A stretch of DNA of 64,000 bases from JALSHZ01 sp964614535 (GCA_964614535.1 CAZTOZ010000061.1:55111-119110); one strand, 5' to 3'; counted from the first letter of the stretch, positions 38,464 through 49,400 are shown. Made by a program: numbers and translations. The notes: generated from the sequence alone by a model not told the origin.

Positions 38464-41178
38464 GTGATCTACGTTCCCGGCCGAGGGACCGGCTACAATT
38501 CCGTCTTCGGACAACAACCATCGCCGGCATTCTTGAAAACCCCGACAACCAATCTGCTTCTCTATCTCGTCATCGCCACACTGACGGTTCTGGCCTGGGC
38601 CGCCTTCAACCAACCCGCCGACGACGACCCGGCCTGGCCACACGTCATTCAGGGGGTGTCGTTTTCGCCGCTGCGGGCCGAGCACGATCCCACCGAGGGT
38701 CGCTACCCGACCGCCGAACAGATCGACGAGGATCTTGCCCTGCTCGCCGGGGAGGTGGAAAGGATCCGCACCTATACCGTCAGGGCGGACCTCTACCAGA
38801 TTCCGCGGCTGGCCAAGGCCCACGACCTCAAGGTGACGCTCGGCGCCCATCTCTCCGGGGAGATCCGTGAGGACGCCGAGGAGCTGAAAAAGCTCATCAC
38901 GGTGGCGAAAGAGAACTGGGATACGGTGGAACGGGTCATCATCGGCAACGAGACCCTGCTGACCAACACCCTCACCGTGGACCGGCTGGCCACCTATCTG
39001 GACCGGGTGCGGCGTTCACTGCCAATGCCGGTGAGCACCGCCGAGCCTTGGCACATCTGGCTGCAACACCCCGAACTGGTCCAACGGGTCGATTTCATCG
39101 CCGTCCATCTACTGCCCTACTGGGAGGGGTTGCCGGCCGACGCCGCCGTCGCCTATCTGCTGAAACGCTACCGGGAGCTGCAGGCCGCCTACCCCGACAA
39201 GCCCATCGTCATCGGCGAGGTGGGCTGGCCCAGCAACGGCCGCCAGCGCGAGGGCGCCGTACCGTCGATCAGCAACCAGGCGATGTTCCTCAAGCGGTTT
39301 CTCGCCCTGGCCAGCAACGAGGGGTGGGACTACTTTCTGATCGAGGCCTTCGACCAGCCATGGAAGGCGGAGACCGAGGGCGGCGCCGGCGCCTACTGGG
39401 GGCTGTACGATGTCGAGCGCAATCCCAAATTCTCGTTCACCGCGCCGGTGGTGGAGATTCCGCAGTGGAGGCTGCTGGCGCTGATCTCGGTGGCCTTCGC
39501 GATTCTGGTGCTGGGCCCGCTGTTGCGCGGTGATCACAGCCTCAACTCCATCGGTCGCGGCTTCCTCGCCGTGGTCACCTTCGCGGCCGTCACCGCCATC
39601 GTCTGGCTGATCTACAGCTATACCAAACAATACCTGACCTGGAGTTCGATCGTCCTCGGCATCGTCATGCTGCTGGCGGTGCTCGGCCTGATCATGGTGC
39701 TGCTGGCCGAGGCCCACGAGTGGGCCGAGGCGCTGTGGGCGGGGTCGCGCCGGGTTTTCCAGCCACCGCGACTGCGGGACGACGAGCTGCCGTTCGTATC
39801 GATCCACATCCCGGCCTACAGCGAGCCGCCGGAGATGCTCAAGGAGACGCTGGATGCGCTGGCGGCGCAGGACTATCCCCACTTCGAGGTGGTGCTGATC
39901 GACAACAACACCACCGATCCGGCGCTATGGCAGCCGGTGCGCGACCACTGCGAAAAGCTCGGCCCGCGCTTCCGCTTCTTCCATTACGAGAAACTGGCCG
40001 GGTTCAAGGCCGGCGCGATGAACGTCGCGCTGCGACAGACCGATCCGCGGGCCGAGGTGATCGCCGTCATCGACAGCGACTATCTGGTCGAGCACGACTG
40101 GCTACGCGATCTGGCACCGGCCTTCAGCGACCCGGAACTCGGCATCATGCAGGCGCCGCAGGACTACCGGGACGGCGGCGAAAACCTGTTCAAGGCGATG
40201 TGCCACGCCGAATATCGCGGCTTCTTCCAGATCGGCATGGTGACCCGCAACGAACGCAACGCCATCATCCAGCACGGCACGATGACGATGATCCGCAAAT
40301 CGGTGCTCGAAGAGGTGGGCGGCTGGAGTGAATGGTGCATCACCGAGGACGCGGAGCTGGGGCTGCGGGTGTTCGAGCACGGCTACAAGGCGCAGTACGT
40401 TCCCGTCAGCTACGGGCGCGGACTGATTCCCGACAACTTCCTCGACTTCAAGAAGCAGCGGTTTCGCTGGGCCTACGGCGCCATGGTGATCATGCGCCGC
40501 CATTTCGCCGAGCTATTTGGTTTCCGCCCCACCCAGCTCACCCGCGGACAGCGCTATCACTTCATCGCCGGCTGGCTGCCGTGGGTCTCGGACGGGCTCA
40601 GCCTCGTCATCAACATGACCGCGCTGGCCTGGACCGTCGGCATGATCGTGCTGCCGGAACACTTCGATCCGCCACTGATGATGTTCGCGCTGTTCCCGCT
40701 TGCGCTGTTCGCCTTCAAGCTGATCAAGCTCACCCTCCTCTACCAGTTGCGGGTGCGCGCCAACCTGCGTCAGAGCATCGGCGCCGCCATCGCCGGCCTG
40801 TCGCTGGCCCACGGCATCTCCCGCGCCGTGATCCAGGGGCTGACCAGCAGCAACCTCGGTTTCTTTCGCACGCCGAAGATGGCGAGCCACTCCGCCTTTC
40901 TCCAGGCCCTGAACCATGCCCGCGAGGAGCTGCTGCTGCTCATCGCTCTATGGGTCGGTGCCTGGGGGCTCTGGGTCGTCCACGGCTTCGGCATGCCGGA
41001 CATCCGTATCTGGGTGACGATGCTGCTGGTGCAGTCCATCCCCTATGGAGCCTCGGTGGTGATGAGCCTGATCAGCAGCCGGCCCGATCTGCCGGCCAGC
41101 CTGATCGGCACGATGGAGACACTCGGCAAACCCGGGCCCGGCTCTGGCAACGTCACCCCGGCGACCACCCGCCACTGA
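38464..41178 (+). CDS. ndvB: NdvB-like membrane protein: GH17-type domain fused to GT2 beta-glucan synthase
   Basis: The protein of up to 904 residues has an N-terminal membrane helix, a GH17-like domain (about residues 55-330) with both glutamates (VIIGNETLL and VIGEVGWPSNG), four helices, a family 2 glycosyltransferase (about 440-700) with VIAVIDSDYLVEHDW, ITEDAELGLRV and KKQRFRWAYG, and more helices. This layout matches the NdvB proteins that make beta-1,3-linked periplasmic or cyclic glucans. The start is unsure: GTG 38464 is the longest reading, TTG 38533 (LKTPTTNLLLYLVIA) fits the membrane helix better and would follow a possible -10 at 38491. Confidence 0.88.
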   Translation: MIYVPGRGTGYNSVFGQQPSPAFLKTPTTNLLLYLVIATLTVLAWAAFNQPADDDPAWPHVIQGVSFSPLRAEHDPTEGRYPTAEQIDEDLALLAGEVERIRTYTVRADLYQIPRLAKAHDLKVTLGAHLSGEIREDAEELKKLITVAKENWDTVERVIIGNETLLTNTLTVDRLATYLDRVRRSLPMPVSTAEPWHIWLQHPELVQRVDFIAVHLLPYWEGLPADAAVAYLLKRYRELQAAYPDKPIVIGEVGWPSNGRQREGAVPSISNQAMFLKRFLALASNEGWDYFLIEAFDQPWKAETEGGAGAYWGLYDVERNPKFSFTAPVVEIPQWRLLALISVAFAILVLGPLLRGDHSLNSIGRGFLAVVTFAAVTAIVWLIYSYTKQYLTWSSIVLGIVMLLAVLGLIMVLLAEAHEWAEALWAGSRRVFQPPRLRDDELPFVSIHIPAYSEPPEMLKETLDALAAQDYPHFEVVLIDNNTTDPALWQPVRDHCEKLGPRFRFFHYEKLAGFKAGAMNVALRQTDPRAEVIAVIDSDYLVEHDWLRDLAPAFSDPELGIMQAPQDYRDGGENLFKAMCHAEYRGFFQIGMVTRNERNAIIQHGTMTMIRKSVLEEVGGWSEWCITEDAELGLRVFEHGYKAQYVPVSYGRGLIPDNFLDFKKQRFRWAYGAMVIMRRHFAELFGFRPTQLTRGQRYHFIAGWLPWVSDGLSLVINMTALAWTVGMIVLPEHFDPPLMMFALFPLALFAFKLIKLTLLYQLRVRANLRQSIGAAIAGLSLAHGISRAVIQGLTSSNLGFFRTPKMASHSAFLQALNHAREELLLLIALWVGAWGLWVVHGFGMPDIRIWVTMLLVQSIPYGASVVMSLISSRPDLPASLIGTMETLGKPGPGSGNVTPATTRH

Positions 41179-41229
41179 ATCGGGGAACGGCGGAACCCAA
41201 CCCCTCGCCGCCGGGCCGTCACCGAGCGG

Positions 41230-41988
41230 CTATCGACGCAAGAACCCCTGCCGCCGCAGAAACGCCAGCATGTGCGCCCGCTTTTTCTTCTGCAGCGTGG
41301 CCGCGGTCTGTTCCGTCCAGTCGCTCTGCTTCCGGTTGCGACTGCGGCTGGCATAGTAGTCGGCCATGACACGATCGTAGGCCCGCAACTGGTCGGCCAC
41401 CTTGTCCCGATCATAACGGTCGGTGTGGAGAACGGCCTCCAGCGGCATGCGCGGCTTGGGCTCGCAGGGTTCGTCCGGCCAGCCGAGGCAGAAACCGAAG
41501 GCAGGAAAGACCAGCGGCGGCAACGACAAGATGTCGGCGATCAGCGCCGGGTCGTTGCGTATGCCACCGATGAACACCCCGCCCAATCCGGCCGACTCCG
41601 CCGCCAGCGCCACGTTCTGTGCCAACAAGGCGGTGTCGATGATGGCCGCGAGAAACTGCTCGGTGTACTCCCCCAGCGTACCCCGCCCGGAGAGCCTGCA
41701 AGCCTCGTTGCTGCGCAGCAGGTCGGCACAGAAGACGAGGAATTCCGGCGCCTCGACGACCCAGGCCTGGTCTCCGGCCGCTTTCGCGATCGCCGCCCGC
41801 GCCGCGCCATCGGTGATGCGGACGATCGAGTATCCCTGAATGAAGCTGGAGCTGGCCGCGCACTGGGCACTCTCCAGTATCGAGAGCAACAGCGACTCGT
41901 CCACCGGCCGGTCACGAAAGCTGCGTTGGGAACAGTGCTGGCGCTGCAGCGCCATCACCGCCGTCAAGTCGTTGGTTTCACCCGACAT
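41230..41988 (-). CDS. nfsA: Oxygen-insensitive NADPH nitroreductase (NfsA family)
   Basis: This flavoenzyme reduces nitro compounds and quinones by two electrons using FMN. The N-terminal HCSQRSFRDRPVDESL, SSSFIQGYSIVRITD (near residue 47), AAESAGLGGVFIGGIRNDP and FPAFGFCLGWPDEP are typical of NfsA. The basic C-terminal segment is longer than in small nitroreductases. It has 252 residues. It is convergent with the glucan synthase gene; the next gene on its strand is the FAH-family gene 80 bp upstream. Confidence 0.93.
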   Translation of the reverse strand: MSGETNDLTAVMALQRQHCSQRSFRDRPVDESLLLSILESAQCAASSSFIQGYSIVRITDGAARAAIAKAAGDQAWVVEAPEFLVFCADLLRSNEACRLSGRGTLGEYTEQFLAAIIDTALLAQNVALAAESAGLGGVFIGGIRNDPALIADILSLPPLVFPAFGFCLGWPDEPCEPKPRMPLEAVLHTDRYDRDKVADQLRAYDRVMADYYASRSRNRKQSDWTEQTAATLQKKKRAHMLAFLRRQGFLRR

Positions 41989-42068
41989 CGAAGCCTCCTC
42001 GGCCCGAACGTTTCATAAAAATGCAGGATCCCGCCGGACCGCTCCGCCCGATTCCGGCCGCGCGCCGC

Positions 42069-42974
42069 TCAGCCCACCGGGTTGCGCAGTGTACCGATGG
42101 GCTCGATGGTGATCTTCACCTCGTCACCCGAGCGCAGGAAACGTGGCGGATCGAACCCCATCCCCACCCCGGCGGGCGTGCCGGTGGCAATCACATCGCC
42201 CGGCTGCAGCGTCATGCCCCGCGACAGCGTCGCGATCAGCGTCGGGATATCGAAGATCAGATCGGCGACACAGCCTTCCTGCCGCAGTTCGCCATTGACC
42301 CGCGTCCTGACCTTCAGCACGGTGGGATCGGGGATCTCATCGGCGGTGACGATGGCCGGCCCCATCGGACAGTAGCCGTCGAGACTCTTGCCGAGAAACC
42401 ACTGCCCGTGCCGCTTCTGCAGGCGCCTCGCCGTGACGTCGTTGACGATGGTATAGCCGAAGACGTGCGTCATCGCATCGGCCGGGGCGATTCCGCGCCC
42501 GCCCTTGCCGATGACCACCGCCAGTTCCCCCTCGTAGTCGGTGGAGTCGGTGTCGTCGAGATAGGCCGGAATCTGCGCGCCGGGACCGATCACCGCCGTC
42601 GTCGCCTTGGTAAAGACCATCGGATGCGCCGGTGGCTCGGCCGGTTGCGGATCACCGTCCGACGGCTCGATGAAACGCACCTCGCCGACATGCTCGCGGT
42701 AGTTCTTGCCGATACAGAGAATATTGCGCGGCGGCACCGGAATCGGCGCCAGCAACTCCACCTCGGCCAGATGATACCGGGCCGGCAGATGCGGCGTGTT
42801 CATGCGCACGACGCGCAACGCCTCGGCGCCGCCGGCGATCAGCGCCAACATCGACCCCGGCGCCCGCAGATAGCGTCCCGAGATCTGTACCACCTCACTG
42901 CGACCATCGGGAATCACGCCGAGGCAAGGGGCGCGGTCATTGCCTTTCGTCTTTCTGAACGTCACCAGCCGCAT
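42069..42974 (-). CDS. Fumarylacetoacetate hydrolase (FAH) family protein
   Basis: The 301-residue protein starts MRLVTFRKTKGNDRAPCLGV. The FAH core begins at NILCIGKNYREHVGEVRF (near residue 85) and includes DYEGELAVVIGKGG with the metal-binding Glu residues, FGYTIVNDVTARRLQ and the end motif LQPGDVIATGTPAGVGMGFD. Members act on 2-keto-4-pentenoate type compounds, ureidoglycolate or acylpyruvates; which one cannot be told. ATG 42974 is chosen as the family start. No catabolic operon surrounds it. Confidence 0.93.
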   Translation of the reverse strand: MRLVTFRKTKGNDRAPCLGVIPDGRSEVVQISGRYLRAPGSMLALIAGGAEALRVVRMNTPHLPARYHLAEVELLAPIPVPPRNILCIGKNYREHVGEVRFIEPSDGDPQPAEPPAHPMVFTKATTAVIGPGAQIPAYLDDTDSTDYEGELAVVIGKGGRGIAPADAMTHVFGYTIVNDVTARRLQKRHGQWFLGKSLDGYCPMGPAIVTADEIPDPTVLKVRTRVNGELRQEGCVADLIFDIPTLIATLSRGMTLQPGDVIATGTPAGVGMGFDPPRFLRSGDEVKITIEPIGTLRNPVG

Positions 42975-43200
42975 GATGGCTCTCCGGGGAGTGTGCGGGC
43001 GACTGTAGCGAATTCGGCGGGAATGGGAAAGCCGCTGCGGCGATGGACACCAGTCCCCGAGGACCCTCGGGTCATCCCTCAATTCGAGCCACCGGTCGGA
43101 ACAACCCTACGCTCAACACCGAAAAAGCGACCCCAGCAACGGTATTCGCCCCTCTGCCTGCGGTTCAATGCCGCCGACCAACCCCCAATGGACTGGCACG

Positions 43201-43614
43201 ATGAAAACGATAGCGGTCTCCATCACCCTGCTGATCTCGCTTCTGGCCGGCACAGGCATCGCCACGGCGGCCAATGTCCCCACCACCATCACCGGCGCGA
43301 CCACCGTGGACGCCGATGCAGCCTATCGATTGTTTCGGCAGGGCGCGCTCTTCGTCGATGTGCGCAAACCCAAGGGTTACGACATGGGCCGCGTGCCTGG
43401 CGCGGTCAGTCTGCCGCTACACGGTGGCTTCGACCACGAGAGGCTCGGCGCGCTGGCCAGCACCGACGACAAACTGGTGATCTACTGTGGCGGCCCGCGC
43501 TGCCCGCTGAGCGCAAGAGCGGTGGAAAAGGCGGTGTCCTGGGGATATCGGTCGGTCTATTTCTTTCGTGACGGGCTGCCCGGCTGGCAGAAAGCCGGCT
43601 ATCCGGTGGAATAG
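43201..43614 (+). CDS. Periplasmic single-domain rhodanese
   Basis: The 137-residue protein has a Sec signal (TIAVSITLLISLLAGTGIAT) and one rhodanese domain. DAAYRLFRQGALFVDVRKPK opens the domain, and the active Cys is in VIYCGGPRCPLSARAVEKAV; the second Cys five residues on is unusual for the loop. ATG 43201 is chosen because the signal peptide begins there. It lies 47 bp before the chemoreceptor gene on the same strand. The substrate is unknown. Confidence 0.9.
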   Translation: MKTIAVSITLLISLLAGTGIATAANVPTTITGATTVDADAAYRLFRQGALFVDVRKPKGYDMGRVPGAVSLPLHGGFDHERLGALASTDDKLVIYCGGPRCPLSARAVEKAVSWGYRSVYFFRDGLPGWQKAGYPVE

Positions 43615-43661
43615 CCCGTACCGGACGGATCCTTCCCCCCAACGACAACCGGTTCAGAACC

Positions 43662-45557
43662 ATGACGATCAAGACCCGGATCAATCTGCTGACGGCCACA
43701 TTGATGCTGCTGCTGGTGGCCGCCAGCTTTCTCACCAGCCAACAGCTGCTGCAGGCCGAGCGCCAACGCTATGTCGAAACCACCATCAACGGCCATCGGG
43801 TATTGTGGCAGGCACTCATCGACAACCGGCTCGAGGCGATGGTCAATGCCGGTCGCCTGCTGATGCGCGATGCCGAAACCCTGGCGGCGCTACGGGCCGC
43901 GGATCGTGACGCGCTGATGCGCAACGCCCGCAACAGCCATATCCTGCTCAGCGCGGAGGGCATCATCAGCACGCTGATCCTCTACGATGCTGGCGGCAAC
44001 ATCGTCTTCTCCGCGCCGCAGCCAATGTCCGGCAGCGCCGGCGCACTGGTACGTCAGGCATTGGCCACCGGCAAGGTACAGAAGGGTTTGCAGCGCAATC
44101 CGGCCGGCCACCTGGAGATCGTCACCGCCACGCCCCTGTTTTCCCGCGGCCAACCCATTGGCGTGGGCGTCTACGGTCTCGGGCTCGACCCGCTGCTGGC
44201 GCAATTTCGCGCCCTCAATGGCGCCGAGGCCTTCGTCATCGACACCGGCGGACGCATCGAATACCTGACGGACGAAACACTGCGGCCGCTGGTCGAATCC
44301 CATTTCGAGCCAGCCACCGAGGCAACGATGATCACGGTGGAGACCGGCGACACGACGCAGTCGGTCGCCACGCTGCCACTGACCGATCGCGATGGGAAAC
44401 TGCTCGGTCACCTCATCGCCGCCCACGATGACACGGCCACCGAACAGGCGCTGACGCGGATCGGGCGGCTGACCGCCGCCGTCGTCGTCGGCATGATCAT
44501 CCTGTCGATCGCCCTGCTGAGCTGGCTGCTGCGCCGCGCCTTCCAGCCACTGGATGCCGTCGTCCGGGTCAATGGCGACATCGCCGCCGGCAGGCTCGAC
44601 ACGCCGATCGACCACCACGGGCGCAATGACGAGACGGGTCGCCTGTTGAGCGCGGCACAGACCATGCGGGACCGCCTCCGGCATGTCGTCGGCGAGGTCC
44701 GGCGGGGCGCCGACCATGTCCGCAGCCTGTCGTGCGAGATCGCCAGCGCCAACGGCGAACTGGCCCAGCGCACGGCGGAGCAGGCCAGCAGCCTGGAGGA
44801 GACGGCGGCGAGCATGGATGAAATCGCCGTCACATCACGGCGCAATGCCGACGACGCCAACGCCGCCAGCGAGCTGGCGCGCGAGGCGATGGACAAGGCC
44901 AACGAGGGCGCCGAGGCGATCACCGCCACCAACCGAGCCGTGGCCAATATCAGCGAACGCAGCAGAAAGATCGCGGAAATCGTCGGCCTCATCGACGACA
45001 TCGCTTTTCAGACCAACCTGCTGGCACTCAACGCCTCGGTCGAGGCAGCCCGGGCAGGCGAACAGGGCAAGGGCTTCTCCGTGGTGGCGACGGAGGTACG
45101 CAACCTGGCCGAACGCTCAGCCTCCGCCGCCAACGAGGTCAAGACGCTGGTCGGCGAGACCGAAACCGCCATTGCCGAAGGCAACGAGCTGGCCGACGTC
45201 TCGGCCACTGCCCTCAACGCCATGGTCTCCTCCGTCCGCCGCGTTCACGAGCTGATCGGCAACATCGCGAAGGCGTCGCAGGAACAGGCCGCCGGTATCC
45301 GCGAGATCAATGCCTCACTCGCCACCATCGACGCCACCACGCGGGACAACAGCAGCGCGGTCGAGGAAACCGCCACCGCCAGTCACGCACTGGCCGACGA
45401 GGCCGCCGCGATGGCGAGTACCATGGCCTTTTTTCATCTCGGCGAAACCACGCGGCAAGAGAACGAGCAGCGGCCATCCACCCCGGTGCCGACCGTCGAG
45501 GCAGCGTCGTCAGCGGGCGAGAAAAGGATTGGTCCGCCGCTCGTCGCCAATGGTTGA
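43662..45557 (+). CDS. Methyl-accepting chemotaxis protein with Cache-type sensor
   Basis: The 631-residue receptor has TM1 (about residues 6-28), a periplasmic Cache-like sensor to residue 265, TM2 (AAVVVGMIILSIALLSWLL, about 271-290), HAMP (DAVVRVNGDIAAGRLDTPID) and a signalling domain whose hairpin tip, IDDIAFQTNLLALNASVEAA, is at about residue 446. No C-terminal CheR-binding pentapeptide is present. Its last 48 bp overlap the end of the convergent MBL-fold gene. No che genes are in the window. Confidence 0.96.
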   Translation: MTIKTRINLLTATLMLLLVAASFLTSQQLLQAERQRYVETTINGHRVLWQALIDNRLEAMVNAGRLLMRDAETLAALRAADRDALMRNARNSHILLSAEGIISTLILYDAGGNIVFSAPQPMSGSAGALVRQALATGKVQKGLQRNPAGHLEIVTATPLFSRGQPIGVGVYGLGLDPLLAQFRALNGAEAFVIDTGGRIEYLTDETLRPLVESHFEPATEATMITVETGDTTQSVATLPLTDRDGKLLGHLIAAHDDTATEQALTRIGRLTAAVVVGMIILSIALLSWLLRRAFQPLDAVVRVNGDIAAGRLDTPIDHHGRNDETGRLLSAAQTMRDRLRHVVGEVRRGADHVRSLSCEIASANGELAQRTAEQASSLEETAASMDEIAVTSRRNADDANAASELAREAMDKANEGAEAITATNRAVANISERSRKIAEIVGLIDDIAFQTNLLALNASVEAARAGEQGKGFSVVATEVRNLAERSASAANEVKTLVGETETAIAEGNELADVSATALNAMVSSVRRVHELIGNIAKASQEQAAGIREINASLATIDATTRDNSSAVEETATASHALADEAAAMASTMAFFHLGETTRQENEQRPSTPVPTVEAASSAGEKRIGPPLVANG

Positions 45558-46145
45558 CACGGCGCCATGCCCGGGCACGATGGTCACGTCGTCCGGCAGT
45601 GACATCAGCTGCGTCTCGATCGAATGGATCAACGTGCCATGGTCCCCCCCGGGAAAATCGGTCCGTCCGATCGAACCCTTGAATAGCACATCGCCAACGA
45701 AGACGACGCGCTCCATCGGGCAGTAGAACACCAGATGGCCGGGCGTGTGTCCCGGACAGTGGCGCACCTCGAAACGCAGGTTGCCGACCGTCACTTCATC
45801 CCCCTGCCCCAGCCAACGATCCGGGGTGAAGTCGTGCACCTCCCAGTCACCACCGAACATGGCCGCCTGTTGCTGCATCGCCGCCGCGAGAAAAGCATCG
45901 TCGGCATGCGGCCCGAGAATCGGCACGCCGTGTCGTGCCGCCAGCGGCTGCGCCACGCCGGCATGATCGAGATGGGCATGGGTGATGAGGATGCAATCGA
46001 GCGTCCCGCCGCTGGCTGCCAGCACCGACTCCAGCCGCTCGATCTCTCCACCGGGATCGATCAGCGCCGCCCTGCCCGTCTCCTCACAGACGATACAGGA
46101 ACAGTTTTGTGCAAAGGACGTGACCGGCGTGATCGTCAGTTTCAT
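45510..46145 (-). CDS. MBL-fold metallohydrolase (glyoxalase II / YcbL type)
   Basis: The 211-residue protein has the zinc motif ILITHAHLDHAGVAQPLAAR near residue 55, a second His in VRHCPGHTPGHLVFY, and VFVGDVLFKGSIGRTDFPGG, characteristic of the short glyoxalase II-like YcbL group. This group lacks the C-terminal glutathione-binding domain of GloB. Its 3' end overlaps the chemoreceptor gene by 48 bp. A GloB gene is missing beside rnhA, so this may be the only such hydrolase in the window. Confidence 0.93.
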   Translation of the reverse strand: MKLTITPVTSFAQNCSCIVCEETGRAALIDPGGEIERLESVLAASGGTLDCILITHAHLDHAGVAQPLAARHGVPILGPHADDAFLAAAMQQQAAMFGGDWEVHDFTPDRWLGQGDEVTVGNLRFEVRHCPGHTPGHLVFYCPMERVVFVGDVLFKGSIGRTDFPGGDHGTLIHSIETQLMSLPDDVTIVPGHGAVSTIGDERRTNPFLAR

Positions 46146-46451
46146 CAGCTCGAACTCCTAGGACGCGGATTTGCGGCGTTTTTTCCATGGCCCCGACAGG
46201 AAAACGGGAGGTCGTATTTTCCGCTGCCGCCTTCGAAAAAGCCATCACCGGCCCGCCGGCGCAACAGCGGGCACCGCGGACGCCACCAGAACCGGAGCGG
46301 CGCGCCCTCCAACGGCGACCCACGCCTTCGGCGGGCAAAGCCTACCCTCCATCCGTCACCCGCACCAAAGGCGCCTCTTTCCGCTCATTCGGGCGACACA
46401 ACGGCCGATAACCACCCTGACGTCCCAACACGACCGGTACCCGCCACGTCG
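46146..46451. other. Gap before the giant surface-protein gene
   Basis: The frame of the giant protein stays open through this gap but the sequence is low in family similarity, Pro/Arg-rich and overlaps the MBL-fold gene further upstream, so it is probably untranslated. The gap must hold divergent promoters. GCCGATAA at 46404-46411 matches the flagellar sigma-28 -10 element, but the -35 position is poor. Confidence 0.4.
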
Positions 46452-49400
46452 ATGGCCTGCAAACACCACAGCACCCGCCGCGCTCCGCTGATCGAGGAGC
46501 TGGAACCGCGAATACTCTATTCGGCGGATCCGTTCGTCCTCTCGCCGCTGACCGTCGACGGCGCCGATGGCAGCGTCGTCACCACCGCTGTCACCCCGCC
46601 GCTCACCACTGCCGACGACCCGAGCACCGACAGCAGCACGACCGCCGTGGCGGCCCCGCTGCGCGAGGTGATCTTCGTCGATACCGCCATCGACGGCTAC
46701 GAGATCCTGCTCGAAGAACTGCTGCGGTCACTACCCGACGGGCGCCAGCCGGACATCGTCCTGCTGGATGCGAACCGCAACGGCATTGCTCAGATCGACC
46801 AAAGCCTGGACGAGATCGGCCCCGTCGACGCCATCCATATTCTCTCCCACGCCGACGATGGCACCCTCAACATCGGCAACACCCGCCTCTCCCGAGAGAA
46901 CATCGACGACCACGGCGACCTGCTGCTGGGCTGGCGGGAGCGACTGACGCCCGACGCCGACATCCTCATCTACGGTTGCAATCTGGCCGCCAGCCGTGAT
47001 GGCATGGCCCTGATCGACGACATCGCCACCCTCACCGGCGCCGACGTGGCGGCTTCGGACGATCTCACCGGCAACGGTGCCGACGGCGGCGACTGGATAC
47101 TGGAATACCACAGCGGCCTCATCGAGGCGCAGGCGCTCACCCCCGACGACCACTGGCGAGGCACGCTGGCATTGACGCCCACCAACGAGCGCCTGGTCAA
47201 CACCACCACCAGCGGCGTGCAGGATACCGCCGGGGAAACCCGCGGCAGCCGCAACGCCGTGGCGATGGACAGCAATGGCAACTATGTGGTGGTCTGGAGT
47301 GACGCTGGCCAGGACGGCTCGGGCTATGGCGTCTTCGCGCAACGCTTCGATGCCGCCGGCAACAAGCTGGGCGGCGAATTCCGTGTCAACCAAACCACCG
47401 CCGACCACCAATACAGGGCTTCGGTCGCAATGGCGGACAACGGTGATTTCGTCGTCACCTGGACCAGCGAGAACCAGGACGGCCCGGCCCCGAGCATCTA
47501 CGCGCGCCGCTTCAATGCCGACGGCAGCGCCGCGGGTACCGAGTTCCGGGTCAACGACGCCTTCAATGCACAGAGCAATGCCTCCATCGCGATGGCCGGC
47601 GATGGACGTTTCGTCATCGTCTGGCAGGGCAACGGCAGCGGCGACAGCGACGGAATCTACGGCAAGCTGTTCGATGCCGCGGGCAACGGGGGCAGCGAGT
47701 TCCGGATCAACGCAACTGACAATGGCGCGGAGACCAATCCCGCCGTCGCCATGAACGACAATGGCTGGTTTTCCGTCGTCTGGCACAGTGGTGGCGATCT
47801 GCTGAACACACTCTACGACGACAGCGGCAATCCCCAATATGCCGAGACCGTGGTGAATTCCAGTTTTGGCGTCACGCTGTCGGCCCACCCGGCCATCGCT
47901 CTCGACGCAACGGGCATATCGACGATTGCCTGGCGATCCGAGAACTTTTCGAACGATGGTATCTATTTCAATCAGATCGACAGCAGCGGGAGCAAATTGT
48001 CCACCAGTGGCGAGAATGTCAGCGGCTCGGGAGACCCCGACTCCACCAGCCCCTCGATTTCACTGGACAGCACGACGGGTAGTTTCATCATCGTCTATGA
48101 GGAAACCGTCAGCGGAAACGGCAAGGAGATCTTCGCGGCCGCCTACGCCAGCGACCGGACGCTATTATGGGGACCAACCCAGATCAACCAGACCACCAAC
48201 AACGACCAGCTCAACGCATCGATCGCCCTGCTGGACACCTCCAATTTCGTCACCGTCTGGAGTGGTGAAGGCAATGGCGACAGCGACGGGGTATTCCTGC
48301 GCCAGTACAGCACCAACACCCTGACCGTCGATACGGCCAGTGACATCAGCGACGGCGACACCAGCTCGATCACCGCCCTGCTCGCCAACAAGGGCGGCGA
48401 CGGCAGCATCTCCCTGCGCGAGGCCATCCTCGCCGCCAACAACACCGCCAACGGCAACACACCCGACAGGATTGTCTTCGATGTCGCTGGTACACAAACC
48501 ATCACCCTCGGCAGCGCGTTGCCCGTGATTTCGGATGCGGTGGTCATCGACGGCACCACCGACCCCGACTTTGCCGGCAGCCCCGTCATCCAGCTCGATG
48601 GCAGCGGTCTCGGTGCCACCACCGACGGGCTGAACGTCAGCGCTGGCGGCTCCACCATACGGGGGCTCGTCATCACCGGTTTCGGAGGCGATGGCATCGA
48701 CCTCAACGGCAACGGAAACAATCTGGTCGAGGGCAACTACATCGGGGTCGGCACCGACGGCGCAACGGTTGCGGGCAACGGCACCGGCATCCGAATCTCT
48801 GCCGGATCGGCCAACAACACCATCGGCGGCACCAGCACCGGCAGCCGCAACATCGTCTCGGGCAACAGCGCCTACGGCATTCTGATACAGGACAGTGGGA
48901 GCACCGGGAACACGATCATCGGGAACTATATCGGCACCAATGCCAATGGCGACACCGGGCTCAGCGGTTCCGCCACCGGCCTACGCATTTTCGGCGCGGA
49001 CAACAACACCATCGGCGGCACCACCGCCGCATCACGAAACCTCATCTCCGGAAACGCATTCGGCGTCAGCCTCTACGACGCCGACGGCAATAGCGTGCAG
49101 GGCAACTACATCGGCACGGATGCCAGCGGCCTCCTGAACGCGGGCAACACCAACAGCGGGATCATCATTCAGGGCACCTCCGTCAACAACACGATCGGCG
49201 GTACCGGCACGGGCGAGGCCAACATCATCGCCAACAACAATGGCAGCGGTGTGCTGCTCGCATCCACCGTCGTCGACAACACCATCCGTGGTAACAGCAT
49301 CTACGGCAACACCGGTCTGGCCATCGACCTGAACGGCGATGGCAGCGCCAACCCCAACGACACGGGCGATACCGACAGTGGGGCCAACAACCTGCAAAAC

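Noticed and set aside
46404..46411. GCCGATAA before the giant surface-protein gene as a sigma-28 (flagellar) promoter
   Set aside because: The -10 element matches well but the sequence at the -35 position (TCATTCGG) matches only two of eight consensus bases.
45735..46451. Upstream extension of the giant protein to 45735
   Set aside because: It would overlap the MBL-fold gene by about 400 bp and place the LEPR motif some 250 residues from the N-terminus, unlike other proteins with this motif.
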